Shown: one piece after another, positions 6,894-14,246 of the stretch | How positions within the stretch are numbered: the stretch's first letter is position 1 | How the letters are laid out: each line of letters opens with the position of its first letter | Source: Bacteroidota bacterium | GTDB lineage: Bacteria; Bacteroidota; Bacteroidia; Chitinophagales; Saprospiraceae | Direction of reading: 5' to 3' | NCBI GenBank assembly: GCA_024280135.1 | Contig: JAJRQS010000075.1 | Location: 1 to 16,452 of the forward strand | DNA length: 16,452 nucleotides | Program-made: the position numbers and the translations under genes | Notes under the pieces: generated by a model | What the model was told of the DNA's origin: nothing | The model's input: only the letters and a program-made list of their open reading frames with translations | Database searches by the model: none

Positions 6894-8261
6894 TTATTTT
6901 AATATCATAGGAATACTTTGTACTATACTTCCCCGCATTATTTTTAATACATAGCTTCCTTTCGGAAAGGATTTGGTGTTGATCTGTAATTGAGCTTTGC
7001 TTTGAATTTGCTTCCTTTCGGAAAAAATAACTTGGCCAGAAGAAGAAATTAACTGAATACTAGTTTCTTTTACTGGAAAGTCTCCATCAAATTCAATAAA
7101 GAGAAAATCGCTAGTTGGGTTTGGGTAAACCTTGTAAAAGAGCTTAGTGTTTTGCTCCAGAACGGAAACCATTTTATTGTTAATAGTCCAAACAGTCGAA
7201 AAGGTATAACCAATTGCTTTATGTGAAAGAGTGGTGGTATCTGTGACTGTTGCGGTGAGCGTAGAAAGCCCTGTAGGAAAATCACTAATGCTTACAGCAT
7301 CTTTGTTTTGGGCGAAAACGATACCGTCTAAATCCCAAGTAATCTTTAGTGTATTTGGGTTAGGCAGCACTAAGTCCAACGAAAAAGGCATCGGATCTCC
7401 AGTAAATTCTTGATTGCCAATAGGGGAGAAGGCATCCACAGGACCAACCAAAGAATAAATTTTATCAATAATACCTTCTGTACAAACACTACAAAAAGGA
7501 TTATTTAAAGCTTTCATTTTGCAGTTTTGGTGTGGGCGATACCATTGTGAGGCCATGCCGCCACCTGTATGCTGATAAATTCCGATGCCATTTGTGTTCA
7601 TCCAAGACTTCCATTTGACTAGGTTGGGATCTGTTTCTTTCGTCATGTTTATGCCTTCTTTCGCATAATTATCTCCGGCCCAATATTCATCTCTTAGATT
7701 AGCAAAGGAGTGACCCATTTCATGTAAACCAACTTCCGTAGAAGCAGCATCAATAGTAAAAGTGGCGATAGCACCTCCTGATCCACCATACTCCTCACTA
7801 TTGAGCAACATTAAAATCTGATCATAGCTCGGATAATTTGCAGCTGCAACGCTAAAAGCTGCGACTTGATTATCTATGATCGTCAATCGGTGAATCTTAT
7901 ATCCATCAAAAGTCCCGTCAAAATAGGTATTTTTTGTGGAAGCTGGAAAAGCAGGTTCGGTTACATCTGTTGCAGTGGCAGGATGATCTACTCCGCTCTC
8001 AGTGGAAGGAACTTGGATGATGGCCGTATTAAAAAAATTAGCATACTCTTTAAAAGGTGTTTCTTCAAATATTTCATTGGCTACGGTTTGTGATTTGGTC
8101 TTAAAAAAAACCTGCTCTGAAGCATCAAAGCCATCTCCTAAAAATAGAATGTTAATTCGCTTCTCCACTGGACCATTATCAACAATCGTTTCCGTAGGAA
8201 AGGATTGGGCTTGTAATGTAAATGTAGTGAGTATCAAAAATAGGGAATGTAGTGTTTTCAT
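6894..8261 (-). CDS. Secreted M64-family (IgA peptidase-like) zinc metallopeptidase with T9SS sorting domain
   Basis: A 455-residue exported protein. Residues 1-18 form a signal peptide (cut near LQA-QS). Residues 25-275 match the M64 peptidase family: opening with ..NILFLGDGF.. (37-45) and holding the zinc motif HEMGH (180-184) followed by SFANLRDEY, where D191 or E192 may be the third ligand. Conserved-looking cysteines occur at NCKMK and PFCSVC (257-260). A beta-rich Ig/PKD-like stretch covers about 285-355. The end is a T9SS type A sorting domain: VYPNP (378-382) to GSYVLKIMRG and the terminal MILK. It should therefore cross the outer membrane through the Por secretion system and be released or anchored on the surface. 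Family members cleave protein substrates; IgA cleavage is known only for some and should not be assumed. The start overlaps the stop of the upstream lipoprotein gene (ATGA), so the two are coupled. Confidence 0.88.
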   Translation of the reverse strand: MKTLHSLFLILTTFTLQAQSFPTETIVDNGPVEKRINILFLGDGFDASEQVFFKTKSQTVANEIFEETPFKEYANFFNTAIIQVPSTESGVDHPATATDVTEPAFPASTKNTYFDGTFDGYKIHRLTIIDNQVAAFSVAAANYPSYDQILMLLNSEEYGGSGGAIATFTIDAASTEVGLHEMGHSFANLRDEYWAGDNYAKEGINMTKETDPNLVKWKSWMNTNGIGIYQHTGGGMASQWYRPHQNCKMKALNNPFCSVCTEGIIDKIYSLVGPVDAFSPIGNQEFTGDPMPFSLDLVLPNPNTLKITWDLDGIVFAQNKDAVSISDFPTGLSTLTATVTDTTTLSHKAIGYTFSTVWTINNKMVSVLEQNTKLFYKVYPNPTSDFLFIEFDGDFPVKETSIQLISSSGQVIFSERKQIQSKAQLQINTKSFPKGSYVLKIMRGSIVQSIPMILK

Positions 8262-8719
8262 TTGTTAATGGTTTTGATTGGAAGCGTTGTAATTAATTTG
8301 CGGTCGGGTAGAGAAAATATTTGCATAGAGGAAGTGGAGGGATCATCACTAGTTCGTACGACCACTATTTTATTTGGTTCCTTGATTCGTTTTTTTTCCA
8401 AGATTCCATCTTCATTAATAAATTCTACGGTGGATATCAATTCAATTCTTTGTTGAACCAAAGTCATTAAATCACCCTCTTTACTGATAAACCGAAATTC
8501 AAAATTAGCTTGCGCAATAGGATAGTCCTTGACATGCCCATCAGCTCTAATGATATTAGATATTTTAAATTGAGGCGCTCCTTTGTCACCTTGTGATAGT
8601 TCAAGTAATACAGTCAGCACTTGGGGCACTTGTGCAATGCTGTCTGTTTTTGGTGCCCTTTTGACGGAAGTACAGGACAAGCCAAATAGTAAGATGGCAA
8701 ATATGGTTTTGTTTATCAT
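8258..8719 (-). CDS. Small putative lipoprotein, unknown function
   Basis: A 153-residue protein with an N-terminal hydrophobic segment ending in FGLSC, where C16 may be the lipidated residue. The lipobox is not ideal (G at -3, S at -1), so type II processing is likely but not certain. The mature part is beta-rich with no recognised domain; segments include APQFKISNIIRADGHVKDYPIAQANFEFRF and a tail KLITTLPIKTINK. It is the first gene of a two-gene unit: its TGA overlaps the ATG of the M64 peptidase. A role as partner, inhibitor or surface receptor of that peptidase is inference from coupling only. A -7 promoter box lies just 4 bases before the start, so the transcript may be leaderless. No alternative start exists that would keep the signal peptide. 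Confidence 0.75.
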   Translation of the reverse strand: MINKTIFAILLFGLSCTSVKRAPKTDSIAQVPQVLTVLLELSQGDKGAPQFKISNIIRADGHVKDYPIAQANFEFRFISKEGDLMTLVQQRIELISTVEFINEDGILEKKRIKEPNKIVVVRTSDDPSTSSMQIFSLPDRKLITTLPIKTINK

Positions 8720-8723
8720 CTAG

Positions 8724-8731
8724 CAAATATA
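8724..8731 (-). promoter_or_regulatory. -7 promoter box (TATATTTG) of the lipoprotein-M64 unit
   Basis: On the minus strand TATATTTG matches TAnnTTTG exactly, with only CTAG between it and the ATG at 8719. Transcription would begin at or within a few bases of the start codon, giving a leaderless or near-leaderless mRNA. No -33 TTG/TTTG is seen 19-21 bases upstream, so the assignment rests on one element. Confidence 0.5.
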
Positions 8732-8834
8732 CTACTTAATAGGGAAATATTTTTTTATCTCCTGCTTGTGTATAATATGGAACACTTGAACTTGAACATC
8801 AGGCTTCTTTCAAGAATTATTACTTAAAATATCC

Positions 8835-8842
8835 TACCTTAG
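8835..8842 (+). promoter_or_regulatory. Candidate -7 promoter box (TACCTTAG) of the NlpC/P60 gene
   Basis: TACCTTAG is one base off TAnnTTTG and sits 18 bases before the ATG at 8861, similar to the TACCTTTG spacing at prfC. The shared 141-bp divergent region (8720-8860) holds this box and the opposite-strand TATATTTG. No clear -33 element. Confidence 0.4.
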
Positions 8843-8860
8843 CACCTTAAATCTAGTAAA

Positions 8861-10057
8861 ATGAATACACGCTCAAAAATAAGTCTTTTTATCGTCATTC
8901 TTCTAGGGCTTTCTGCTTGTGGTTCTACGAAGTTGCTAACGCAGTCTAAGAATCTAACAGAGGAAGTAAAAGCACAGTTTGCGCCTGATGGCAGGACCTC
9001 TATCTACAAGATAGAACCTGTTGTCCAAAACAAGGTAGTAACCCTTTCGGGTGAAACGAATATACCAGAAGCAAAGGAACACTTATTGGAAAGTTTTAGA
9101 AAAGCGCAAATTCGGGTTAAGGATGATATTAAGCTATTGCCTGATAGTGATCTGTCTAAGCCATTTGGGGTGGTTACTTTATCCGTTGCCAATTTACGTT
9201 CCAAGCCTGCTGTTTCTTCTGGTCTTGAGACCCAAGCGTTAATGGGTATGCCGCTCAAAATTTATAAGAAAAAAGGGCATTGGTATTTTGTGCAAACACC
9301 TGAAAAGTATATCAAATGGATGAATGGAGGTGCTTTCGCTCAAATGTCTAAGGAGGCGTTTGAAGCATGGAAAAAAACACCAAAAGTCATTTTTATAGAC
9401 AGGTTGGGTTATGCCTACAAAGAACCCGATGCGAAGAGTCAAATAGTAACCGATCTCATTGCTGGAAATATTCTAAAAAAAATAAATTTTGATGGGGATT
9501 TTACTTTAGTGGCTTTGCCTGATGGTACAGAAGCTTTTGTCCTTACGGAAAAACTCCAAAATTATGATGATTGGTTGGATACACGAAAATTGAATGCAGA
9601 TAATATTGAAAAAGCAGCTTATGGGTATTTAGGGGCTCCTTATGTTTGGGGAGGGACTTCGGGTAAAGGATTAGATTGTAGTGGTTTTACAAAAAATGTC
9701 ATGCTTCAAAATGGAATAATGTTTCCTAGAGATGCCTCACAACAAATTAAAGTGGGAAAAGAGATTCCGCTTGATGAAAAATTATCGCAAGTCCAAAAAG
9801 GGGATTTATTATTTTTTGGACGCAAGGGCACCTCGCAGAAAAAGGAGCGGATTACCCATGTCGGAATTTATTTGGGTAATGGTAAGTTTATTCATGCGGG
9901 CGTAGATAAAGCAAAGGTGGCTATCGAAAGTTTGTTCCCAGAAGATGACTCTTTTGCCCCAAATCGTTTAAAATCCCTACTTCATGCCAAACGTATTATT
10001 GGATACGAAGGGACATTAGGCGTAGAGCCCGTCTCAAAATCTATGTATAATGACTAA
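8861..10057 (+). CDS. NlpC/P60 peptidoglycan hydrolase lipoprotein with bacterial SH3 domains
   Basis: A 398-residue exported lipoprotein. The signal peptide ends in the lipobox LSAC with lipidated C20. Residues about 40-90 resemble a BON-like fold (VTLSGETNIPEAKEHLLESF), which is tentative. Two SH3b-like segments follow, about 101-165 (VANLRSKPAVSSGLETQALMGMPLKIY with WYFVQTP) and 172-232. The catalytic NlpC/P60 domain covers about 245-380: YVWGGTSGKGLDCSGF with Cys273, HVGIYLG with His333, and FIHAG with His345, the usual Cys-His-His triad. Such enzymes cut the gamma-D-Glu to diamino acid bond of stem peptides; the SH3b plus NlpC layout is like YkfC-type endopeptidases of Bacteroides. It works in the periplasm for wall turnover or muropeptide recycling. 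The next gene, 54 bp downstream on the same strand, is probably co-transcribed. Start chosen because it gives a proper signal peptide. Confidence 0.9.
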   Translation: MNTRSKISLFIVILLGLSACGSTKLLTQSKNLTEEVKAQFAPDGRTSIYKIEPVVQNKVVTLSGETNIPEAKEHLLESFRKAQIRVKDDIKLLPDSDLSKPFGVVTLSVANLRSKPAVSSGLETQALMGMPLKIYKKKGHWYFVQTPEKYIKWMNGGAFAQMSKEAFEAWKKTPKVIFIDRLGYAYKEPDAKSQIVTDLIAGNILKKINFDGDFTLVALPDGTEAFVLTEKLQNYDDWLDTRKLNADNIEKAAYGYLGAPYVWGGTSGKGLDCSGFTKNVMLQNGIMFPRDASQQIKVGKEIPLDEKLSQVQKGDLLFFGRKGTSQKKERITHVGIYLGNGKFIHAGVDKAKVAIESLFPEDDSFAPNRLKSLLHAKRIIGYEGTLGVEPVSKSMYND

Positions 10058-10111
10058 CGCCTTTATGCCTGCTAATCTAGAAACTCAGTACATTAATAAA
10101 AAAAATATAAA

Positions 10112-10951
10112 ATGAAATTTTTAATACTTGCCTTGGGGATGTTGCTTTCATTTGAAGCGCAATCTCAAGAAATAGAACCCCCAAAAAGAGAGAAAAGCTT
10201 CTTTTTTTATTGGGGGTATAACCGTGGCGTATATGCCAGTAGTGATATCAAATACAAAGGACCAGGATATGAATTTATGGTATATGATGTCACCGCACAT
10301 GATATGCCAGAGCCTTTTGATCCAAAGGTGTATTTTAATCTAACCAAGTTGACTATCCCGCAGTTTAATATTCGAGCAGGATATCACTGGAAGAATAACA
10401 TCTATTTTACTTTTGGTTGGGACCACATGAAGTATCAATCAACAAATGGGCAAACGGTTATCATGAATGGGCATGTAGATTCGACCTATTCCAAAAAGTA
10501 CGCAGGTCTGTATGATAATCGAGAGGTCCAGATGACGCACCGTGATTTTTTAAAAATGGAACACTCGGATGGTTTCAATTTAATAAAGGTCAATATTGAG
10601 AAGCATTATGAATTACTGGCTACCAAGAAAAAGAGATTAGCTTTGACGGCCGTAGTGGCGACAGGGCCTATTTTTCCTTTTACTTGGACGAATGCCACTT
10701 TGTTGGGGAAGCATAATGACGATCGCCCTCGTTTTAGTGGTCTAGGGATTTCGGCGACTGCTGGCGCAAAAGTGACTTTCTTTGACCGAGTTTTTTTTCA
10801 ATTCAACTTAGATGCGGGCTATGTCAATGCTTGGGCTATTACGCCTAGACCCAAAGGAGCTCCAGATAGAGCCAGCCAAAAAATAAAGTATTTTCAGAAG
10901 ATGGGTGTGGTTGGTTTTACGTTTAATTTTAAGCGTCGGACTAAGATGTAG
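10112..10951 (+). CDS. Predicted outer-membrane beta-barrel protein, unknown family
   Basis: A 279-residue protein with a signal peptide (residues 1-18, cut near AQS-QE). The mature part is rich in aromatic, alternating strands such as KSFFFYWGYNRGVYAS, PQFNIRAGYHWKNNIYFTFGWDH, ISATAGAKVTFFDRVFFQFNLDAGYV and the last strand GVVGFTFNFKRR. This is typical of small outer-membrane barrels (OmpW/porin-family-like) in Bacteroidota, but I do not recognise a named family. The TATKKKRLALTAVVATGPIFPF segment could form a strand pair of the barrel. It follows the NlpC/P60 gene by 54 bp with no visible promoter or terminator between, so shared transcription is likely. A strong bidirectional terminator begins 24 bp after its stop codon. 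Substrate and role are unknown. Confidence 0.72.
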   Translation: MKFLILALGMLLSFEAQSQEIEPPKREKSFFFYWGYNRGVYASSDIKYKGPGYEFMVYDVTAHDMPEPFDPKVYFNLTKLTIPQFNIRAGYHWKNNIYFTFGWDHMKYQSTNGQTVIMNGHVDSTYSKKYAGLYDNREVQMTHRDFLKMEHSDGFNLIKVNIEKHYELLATKKKRLALTAVVATGPIFPFTWTNATLLGKHNDDRPRFSGLGISATAGAKVTFFDRVFFQFNLDAGYVNAWAITPRPKGAPDRASQKIKYFQKMGVVGFTFNFKRRTKM

Positions 10952-10974
10952 GTTGTCAAATTAATGCTAACAAC

Positions 10975-11012
10975 AAAAAAAGGGCTGCCAGCAAATAGTG
11001 GCAGCCCTTTTT
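10975..11012. terminator. Bidirectional intrinsic terminator
   Basis: A perfect 9-bp stem, GGGCTGCCA (10982-10990) with TGGCAGCCC (10999-11007), has an 8-nt loop, an A7 run before it and a T5 run after it. It can end transcripts from both sides: the barrel gene (stop at 10951) and the convergent T9SS gene. The minus-strand reading frame currently runs through it (see the C-terminal frame anomaly). Confidence 0.92.
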
Positions 11013-11042
11013 ATCAATGGAGTCAAAACTTTAATATCACTA

Positions 11043-11048
11043 TTTTTT
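11043..11048 (-). other. A6 run where the expected stop codon is lost
   Basis: The minus strand reads GTA AAA AAT AGT here. One extra A would give GTA AAA AAA TAG, ending the protein as FVKK, a normal T9SS C-terminus about 33 nt before the terminator stem. The zero-frame string A_AAA_AAT also matches a -1 slippery heptamer, and a -1 slip would reach the same TAG. Confidence 0.6.
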
Positions 11049-12516
11049 ACAAAAGGAATAGGTTTAAAATTCCCTACTTTCAAGACATAATTTCCGGAAG
11101 GAATTAAAAATACTTCAAAGTCGATTTTGTTCAAACCTTGAGTCAATTGAATCCTTCTCATCTGAATAACCTGTCCTGCAGTATTGATGATATTCACCTC
11201 TTCCATTTTGTTTTCTGTCGAATACATGGCTACATTTAATCTATAACCAACAGGATTAGGATAGACACTAAAGATTTGATCTCCACGTTCTTGTCGTTTA
11301 ATCGAAATGACCTCTGAATACTCATACAGACCATCTAAGTCATTCATTCTTAGTCGATAATAACCAGTAATAGATGGGTTTTTATCGTGAAACACGTAGG
11401 CTTGACCTCCATCTCCTAGGCTTTCAACTTGCCCTATCTTGCGAAAGCTTACCCCATCTTTTGAATGTTCCACATCAAAATATGAAAAATTAAATTCAGA
11501 TTCTGTTGTCCATTTCAGGATGTTATGTAGTTCCGCTGCAAAACCGCCAAAACTTGTCAAAGTAACGGGGAGAAGTGTTGCTTTTACATTTACAGTATAG
11601 TCTTCTACTTCTCCATATTCGGCAGTTCCACAAGCACCTGGATTTGCATCATATTGTACCGCAACACGCATTCTCGTTTTTCCTAATTTCGCCTGGGCAG
11701 GGACTGAAATGACTCCTGACAAATCACCAGATCCAACACGATCACCCAAGTATGTTTTTTCAGAACCTTCAAAATTACAATCTTGATCCCAATCTATCCA
11801 TAAAATGACATGTTCTTCGTAATTGTCACTTACCGTTACGGTTATGGTAACGGGCACTTGAGCTTCACGCTCCATATCGGTTGAGATAGCTGTAAAATCT
11901 GAATAAGAACTACTTGTACTTGCTTTTGAAATTGTACCTACAGTAACTTTACTGATATACTCATCAATAAAATCTGTATAGCTTGCCGTGCAATGGGTAC
12001 AACTAATTACAGTGATGTTGTCCGTTTTTGTATTTGAAGCACCTCCTTTTGTCACGGTCAAACTTACCGGATAGACACCAGCAACTGGATAGGTAATTGC
12101 AGGTGGATTCATACCCGTAAAACTACTCGGAACCCCTCCCTGAAAAGACCAAGTCCAAGTATCGGGACTACAACTAGAAGCATCCGTGAAAGTCACTGCT
12201 TGTCCTTCTGTGATATTGGTGGAGGAACTTGTAAACTCAGAAATAACAGGCAATATCGAGATGAAATCTTGTTTTACTTCTGTGTCATTGGTATTCGTGT
12301 TATTATTTGTTGCGACCAATGTAATTGAATAATTGCCTACGGCATTAAATTGTATTTTTGGATTTTGAGAAGTGCTATTGGTGCCACCTACAAAAGTAAA
12401 TGTACTAGGGGATATCGACCATACCCAACTATTTGGAATCCCTGTTGAAACGTCCGTAAAAGAAATAACATCCGACGAGGTACAGGCTTGTAGCTTATCG
12501 GTAGTAAAGGCTGCCT

Positions 12517-14091
12517 CTACTGCAGAAGGACTAAATTCCCAAGAGGCAATTTTGTCCCACGTTCATTTCCAGGTAGAATATAAGTATTTGTAAACCAAAA
12601 TGTATGGTCATCGCTAGGGTCAATACTCATATTCGTATAATCCCCCCAACGTTCTAAACCTTGTTGCGATGCATTGCCCTCTTGGATAGAAACTTCTGCA
12701 AAATCTAAGACTCCGTTTGCGTTAGCATACTCTGCCGCAGATTGACCAGCGTACCGAATACTGGGATGCGTGTTGGAGCTTGATACATTGTACCCGATGG
12801 CAATTTCGTGCACATCATTTTGAGAAATGCTGCCCATCCATCGACTATCGCCATCTGGAGCGTATGTTCCATTCTGTCGGATTGCCCAATTTCCTCCATT
12901 GTTGCTTCTAGTTAATTCATACCACCTTAAACCTGCATGGTCAGAATTATCAACATCAACGGTATGCAAACAAACTAGGCTTTGCGTATTCCCATATACT
13001 CGATGTTGAGCACGATTCATTAATACCTGTGGGACAGCATCTAATTTTTGATTATTGGGTTGAACAATATTTTCCCAACTCGCTCCAAAATTCGAATCAA
13101 AGGCGGGCACATTAAGCATCTGAGTGCGTTGAAATGTAGCTGCATTCGGATTAGCCCAATCCACATCTAAATCATAAATCCATAATTGATCCGTTCCGCC
13201 CCATGCATCATCATTGATGGTGATAAACTGGCCGGGTTGACCTGTGGGAGCAAAAGTACCGCCATCTGTATCCATGGGAAGTACGACATGAAATCCACTA
13301 TTGGGTCTATTCGGGTTTTTAAACTGTACGACTTTTGGATTTGCGCCACCTGCCAGCATCACACTCCTCTCGAAAGCATAGATGTCATCTCCATCAGAAT
13401 TTGCTCCCATTAGGTAACTGTCAGCTGTAATGCCAAATTTCATATAATCTGGAAACCCATTCATTGCAAAAGACCACCGAAACCAATTTCCTGTGGGGTC
13501 ATTTGTTTCCGAAATCGCAATTAGCATATAGTCAGGATTACTATAAACACCCGAAAATTCCGCCGCAAACCAGCGATCTGCTTGCTCATCATACATCACG
13601 ATTGGGTCTCCATCATTTACTGTTGCACCATCTACACCTGCAAATAAAGTGTTCATGGCGGTTGGAGCGACGACCTGTGTGCCATCTTTCTCATAAATAG
13701 CATAGCGTACGTTTATACTTTGCATATAGTGGTCACGCCCTACAGAGCCATTGTTGTCCAAGGGGCCAGAAAAACCAGATTGTCCATTAAAATTTTGGAG
13801 TATATTTCTATTGGGAGTACTTTTAGTACCCATTTTTCTTTGTAGGACTGGGTCGTTTCCTTTTGGTAACGCGGTCTCAGCAAAAGGGTAGAGTCTCGGT
13901 TTTTTCAAATCTTCATTTCGTCCTCCTTCCGCAAAATCATAAGTAGAAGCCAGCTTTATTAATTCCTTTAGTGGAGGACTCTTATCAAAATAGACGGCTG
14001 TACTTACCTTAGTAGGCTTTATTTTGGGTGCTTGCGCAAAAAGATTGAATCCCAAAAAAAAGGTAATCATGAGCAGAGAATAACTTTTCAT
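12517..14091 (-). pseudogene. 5' portion of the frame-shifted T9SS cargo gene: signal peptide and beta-rich N-terminal region
   Basis: Start chosen at 14091 rather than the upstream ATG at 14193, because MKSYSLLMITFFLGFNLFAQA is a clean signal peptide and a TATCTTTG promoter box lies between the two ATGs. The 524 residues form a secreted, beta-rich region with Trp- and Asp-rich motifs (DRWFAAEFSG, GNWFRWSFAMNGFPDYMKFG, GTDQLWIYDLDVDW, WGDYTNMSIDPSDDHTFWFTNTYI) as found in large exported proteins of Bacteroidota, possibly a propeller-like fold; I do not know a named family. It ends ..GNERGTK then LPLGNLVLLQ and stop, whereas the -1 frame continues GTK-IASWEFSP into a PKD domain. Joined, the two parts make a protein of about 1,020-1,040 residues with signal peptide and T9SS sorting domain. 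The break is at an A4 run (12550-12553). Confidence 0.82.
12550..12553 (-). other. Frameshift site in an A4 run
   Basis: The minus strand reads GGG ACA AAA TTG CCT (GTKLP, then stop 10 codons on). Adding one A gives GGG ACA AAA ATT GCC TCT TGG GAA (GTKIASWE), which continues into the PKD domain. The two frames overlap only in 12517-12562, which bounds the site. It is equivalent to a -1 frameshift. Confidence 0.85.
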
Positions 14092-14131
14092 TTTATCATT
14101 TTTAAGTGAAGAAAAGTTTTTCAGGGTTGAA

Positions 14132-14139
14132 CAAAGATA
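14132..14139 (-). promoter_or_regulatory. -7 promoter box (TATCTTTG) of the frame-shifted T9SS gene
   Basis: TATCTTTG on the minus strand is an exact TAnnTTTG match, 40 bases before the ATG at 14091. It excludes the upstream ATG at 14193 as the start. No -33 element was found at the usual spacing. Confidence 0.6.
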
Positions 14140-14191
14140 ATATGTTTTTTTAATAGTTGTGCTATTTATGCGCTTATGACACTTTTTGAGC

Positions 14192-14229
14192 AAAAAAAAG
14201 GGCTGCCTACATGTGTAGGCAGCCCTTTT
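14192..14229 (-). terminator. Intrinsic terminator of the lectin/HYR gene
   Basis: A perfect 11-bp stem, GGGCTGCCTAC (14200-14210) with GTAGGCAGCCC (14215-14225), has a 4-nt loop. On the minus strand it is followed by a T8 run and lies about 21 nt after the stop codon of the lectin gene. It shares the GGGCTGCC/GGCAGCCC stem core with the terminator at 10982-11007. Confidence 0.93.
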
Positions 14230-14246
14230 GAATCAATAATTAATTA

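Larger units (their letters stand above)
10967..12550 (-). pseudogene. 3' portion of a frame-shifted T9SS cargo gene: PKD, PKD, GEVED and sorting domain
   Basis: This frame continues the gene whose 5' part ends at 12517. It is open upstream of the first ATG (12319) to 12562 and reads IASWEFSPSAVEAAFTTDK.. into a PKD domain that the ATG at 12319 would cut in half, so that ATG is not a real start. Counting residues from that ATG: end of PKD1 to 20, PKD2 about 26-105 (ITEGQAVTFTDASS, PDTWTWSFQGG), GEVED domain about 107-246 (ILWIDWDQDCNFEG, CGTAEYGEVEDYTV), a fibronectin-like stretch 251-340, and a T9SS type A sorting domain from VYPNP (352) to SGNYVLKVGNFKPIPFVKN (426). The last 24 residues are abnormal: they are encoded by the intergenic DNA and terminator hairpin, apparently after loss of the stop near 11042. 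The protein would be secreted. Whether the gene is dead or only mis-sequenced cannot be told here. Confidence 0.8.

Noticed and set aside
8771..8776. TATAAT box in the divergent region
   Set aside because: Bacteroidota primary sigma does not use the E. coli -10 consensus, it has no matching -35, and the AT-rich setting makes it likely by chance.
12319..12321. ATG at 12319 as an independent gene start
   Set aside because: It lies inside a PKD domain strand (SITLVATNNN), has no signal peptide or promoter, and the same frame is open and PKD-like upstream to the frameshift site.
14092..14193. Upstream start (ATG at 14193) for the T9SS gene, adding 34 residues
   Set aside because: The added residues are not signal-like, run into the lectin gene terminator zone, and precede the TATCTTTG promoter box; the ATG at 14091 gives a clean signal peptide.
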